From: Janthinobacterium lividum
GTDB taxonomy: Bacteria > Pseudomonadota > Gammaproteobacteria > Burkholderiales > Burkholderiaceae_D
Direction of reading: 5' to 3'
DNA: 64,000 bases
NCBI RefSeq assembly: GCF_034424625.1
Contig: NZ_CP139976.1
Location: 4,588,001 to 4,652,000, forward strand
Position 1 is the stretch's first letter; every line of letters starts with the position of its first letter. Shown here piece by piece: positions 62,238 to 64,000 of the stretch. The notes beneath the pieces are model-generated. The model did not search any database. It had not been told where the DNA came from and worked only from the letters and a program-made list of their open reading frames with translations. Both the position numbers and the translations under genes were made by a program.

Positions 62238-62756
62238 TCAGGCAAAGCCGCCCTTGACGGCGCGTGCCAGCGAACGCTGCACGATCAGCTTGTGGAAAGG
62301 CCGGATCATCAGGATGTAGGCACGTCCCACCCCGTTATGGCAATGCACGACGCTGGACATGGTGATGCTGCCATGCGGCCCCGCGTCGCGGTGGCGCAGC
62401 ACCGACAGGCGGAAATCCAGGTGGCTGTCATCCTCGCCCACGATGATTTCATCTTCGCTGACGGCAAAGATGCGGAAGATGCCGATGCGCTTGCCGGGCC
62501 GCGCTTCCATCTGTTTTGCCGTCCGGATACCGAAGCGCGCCACAATGGCGTCGCGCACCACCATCAGCTTGCGCGCCCAGCCCGGCTGGCTGCCCAGCAG
62601 CACGCGCGCCAGGCTTTCCATGTCCATCTGGCGCGCCTGCGCAGTCGGCAAGTCGACGGCATACGCGTCGGCCAGGTTGCTGCCCGGATACAAGGGGGCG
62701 ATGCTGGCGCCTGGCGGCAAGGCCACGGCGCGTACCACGTTGCTTATCTCTTGCAT
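62238..62756 (-). CDS. DUF2867 family protein
   Basis: A 172-residue protein with the DUF2867 pattern: NLADAYAVDLP near residue 27, then ARKLMVVRDAIVARFGI, EDEIIVGEDDSHLDFRLSVL and HNGVGRAYILMIRPFHKLIVQRSL. DUF2867 is a SRPBCC-like fold of unknown function and often occurs beside TetR regulators. It is divergent from one here, with 67 bases between starts, containing two 19-base direct repeats. Confidence 0.85.
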   Translation of the reverse strand: MQEISNVVRAVALPPGASIAPLYPGSNLADAYAVDLPTAQARQMDMESLARVLLGSQPGWARKLMVVRDAIVARFGIRTAKQMEARPGKRIGIFRIFAVSEDEIIVGEDDSHLDFRLSVLRHRDAGPHGSITMSSVVHCHNGVGRAYILMIRPFHKLIVQRSLARAVKGGFA

Positions 62757-62765
62757 GTGCTCTCC

Positions 62766-62820
62766 ATGTGTTCAGTGATAACATGGCCATCATACACGAC
62801 AATGTGAACAGCGATAACAT
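62766..62820. promoter_or_regulatory. Two 19-base direct repeats, candidate TetR operator
   Basis: ATGTGTTCAGTGATAACAT (62766-62784) and ATGTGAACAGCGATAACAT (62802-62820) differ at three positions and start 36 bases apart. They fill the gap between the divergent DUF2867 and TetR genes; the second ends three bases before the TetR start codon. Autoregulation is the obvious inference. Confidence 0.7.
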
Positions 62821-62823
62821 AGA

Positions 62824-63999
62824 ATGACAAGCACAAGTACTTACCATCACGGCAACCTGCGCGACACCCTGGTCGCCGCCACCATCGCCCAACTGGCACA
62901 GCAAAGCGACGCCACCCTCTCGCTGCGCGAACTGGCGCGCACGGTGGGCGTGTCGATCGCCGCCGTGTACCGCCACTTCCCCAGCAAGGAAGCCTTGCTG
63001 GCCGACGTGGCGGCAGCCGGCTTCGCCAGCCTGATCGCCAAATGGGAGGCAGAACTGCCGCCGCAGGGCAGCCTGCCCTCCGAACAGCGTTTTCAGCTGC
63101 TGGGCCAGCAATACATCGAATTCGCCCTGGCCGCACCGGCCCATTACCGGCTGATGTTCGAACACCAGGATGTGCGCCAGTTCCCCGCCCTGATGGAAGC
63201 GGCGCAAGCGTGCTTCCAGTACGTGCTGCAGACGGCCGGCGCGGCCGTGCGCGAAGCGGGCCTCGACCCGCGCTGGGACAAGGCCGCCGCCAGCGCCGGC
63301 TGGTCGCTGGGCCATGGCTACGTGATGCTGCTGCTCAGTGGCCGCCTGGCCATGGCGGACGGCGGCGACGATTTGTCGCCGGCGATGGTGCCGCGCTTTT
63401 TCCAGTTGCCGGTGGAGGCGTTGCGGCAGGCTGCCTTGCCAGGCGGGGCAACCGCAATCAAGTCAGATGGACCCAGTGATCGGCGAGTGCCAACGTCAGG
63501 AACTTTCATGCGCAACATATCGATAGACACGCTCTCGGTGACCGCCAGGCAATGCATTGCCGTAAGCTGCCTGCAACGCTTTTGCCAGCGCTTTGACATT
63601 CACCATCCGGCGCTGTCCGCATTCGCCGGGCACGTGTGGAAGGTGGCGCAGCTCGCGCCTGGGGATTTTGCGGCATGGGAGCATGGTTTTGCTTCCCTGG
63701 CGGTGACCGGCATGGGCGACCCCTGGCCGGATGACATCCGCCTGGCCATGCCCGGGCACCTGCTCGGCACGCTGGAGCAGCTTGTCGGGCATGTGCTGGA
63801 AACGAGCGCCTGCACCTGGCATGGCGATGACCTTCCGGCAAGCCGGCGGCAGCTGGAAGCCGTCCTTGATATCTGTGCCAGGCACGGCGTGGCGACGCCA
63901 CCGCTTGCGCACTATGTGCAGCACGATGCGGCGCTGCGCGGCGGCTGGGGGCCGGTGCTGACGGACGCGGAAGTCAGGCGCTGGCAGGCCCTGCTATAG
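62824..63999 (+). CDS. TetR-family regulator fused to an unknown C-terminal domain
   Basis: A 391-residue protein. Residues 1-205 are a complete TetR regulator: HGNLRDTLVAATIAQLAQ, the HTH TLSLRELARTVGVSIAAVYRHFPSKEALLADVA, and a ligand domain close to TetR_C_33 (AAPAHYRLMF). A linker of about 20 residues follows, then about 165 residues from M229 (MRNISIDTLSVTARQ...) with no known family. This second part has its own AGGA-spaced ATG at 63508, in frame, so it could also be made as a separate protein, or the stop codon between two genes was lost. The upstream start has no visible ribosome binding site. Confidence 0.8.
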   Translation: MTSTSTYHHGNLRDTLVAATIAQLAQQSDATLSLRELARTVGVSIAAVYRHFPSKEALLADVAAAGFASLIAKWEAELPPQGSLPSEQRFQLLGQQYIEFALAAPAHYRLMFEHQDVRQFPALMEAAQACFQYVLQTAGAAVREAGLDPRWDKAAASAGWSLGHGYVMLLLSGRLAMADGGDDLSPAMVPRFFQLPVEALRQAALPGGATAIKSDGPSDRRVPTSGTFMRNISIDTLSVTARQCIAVSCLQRFCQRFDIHHPALSAFAGHVWKVAQLAPGDFAAWEHGFASLAVTGMGDPWPDDIRLAMPGHLLGTLEQLVGHVLETSACTWHGDDLPASRRQLEAVLDICARHGVATPPLAHYVQHDAALRGGWGPVLTDAEVRRWQALL

Positions 64000-64000
64000 C

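Overview
This 64-kb window is GC-rich chromosomal DNA of a betaproteobacterium, most likely family Oxalobacteraceae and close to Janthinobacterium or Massilia. That placement is inferred from protein style (RibB, DapC/D/E, RadA, LplT, a PEP-CTERM protein, many PAS-kinase regulators) and not from a database search. There are no rRNA or tRNA genes, insertion sequences, prophage or CRISPR arrays. Coding density is high, operons overlap by 4 bases, and many regulators are transcribed divergently from a transporter or enzyme.

Layout. 0-6.4 kb: the start of a leftward exported protein, an FMN riboswitch with an unusually long internal helix, ribB, a DHA2-type efflux pump with a divergent LysR regulator and visible operator dyads, and an MCE-type lipid transport operon without its ATPase. 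6.4-12.6 kb: a signalling block in which a PAS histidine kinase faces a five-gene, fully overlapping operon (response regulator-PAS, a small protein, HDOD, PAS kinase, response regulator with a degenerate HD-GYP domain). 12.7-22.7 kb: a lipoprotein, RhlE helicase, a DUF4105 membrane protein, a PQ-loop-like membrane protein, D-tartrate dehydratase with its LysR regulator, an orphan MotA, two VOC proteins, and a LysE exporter with a MocR regulator. 22.9-25.9 kb: a visibly less GC-rich patch (acetyltransferase, AraC regulator, MFS pump) that looks acquired. 26-34.4 kb: a DUF4153 membrane protein, a MerR regulator with an apparent frameshift, a PEP-CTERM protein, an RraA-like protein, an Fsr-like MFS pump with an AraC regulator, flagellar cap FliD and a PilZ protein.

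34.5-48.3 kb is mostly housekeeping: radA behind a LexA-box candidate, alr, lplT, the operon tsaB-rimI-uracil-DNA glycosylase-DUF1853, and a diaminopimelate/lysine region (dapC, dapD, an interposed FAD monooxygenase, an ArsC-family protein, dapE, prmB). 48.4-57.3 kb: an ABC-F ATPase, CheW, ArfB, a DUF342 protein, an OmpR/EnvZ-type pair, an Imm26-like protein, and a small protein that resembles encapsulated ferritin but has lost its metal ligands. 57.4-64 kb: a YqhD-like alcohol dehydrogenase, a TPP riboswitch ahead of a TonB-dependent receptor, a convergent PnuC-type transporter with a NadR-like kinase (together a probable thiamine salvage module), a DUF2867 protein, and a TetR regulator fused in frame to an unknown domain.

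Three copies of a REP-like palindrome (consensus GTAGGTCGGATTAGC ... GCGTAATCCGAC) lie just after genes at about 38.6, 48.3 and 56.3 kb. The observations that most deserve follow-up are the ligand-less encapsulated-ferritin relative, the TPP-controlled receptor with PnuC and kinase, the signalling operon with a degenerate HD-GYP output, and the TetR fusion.
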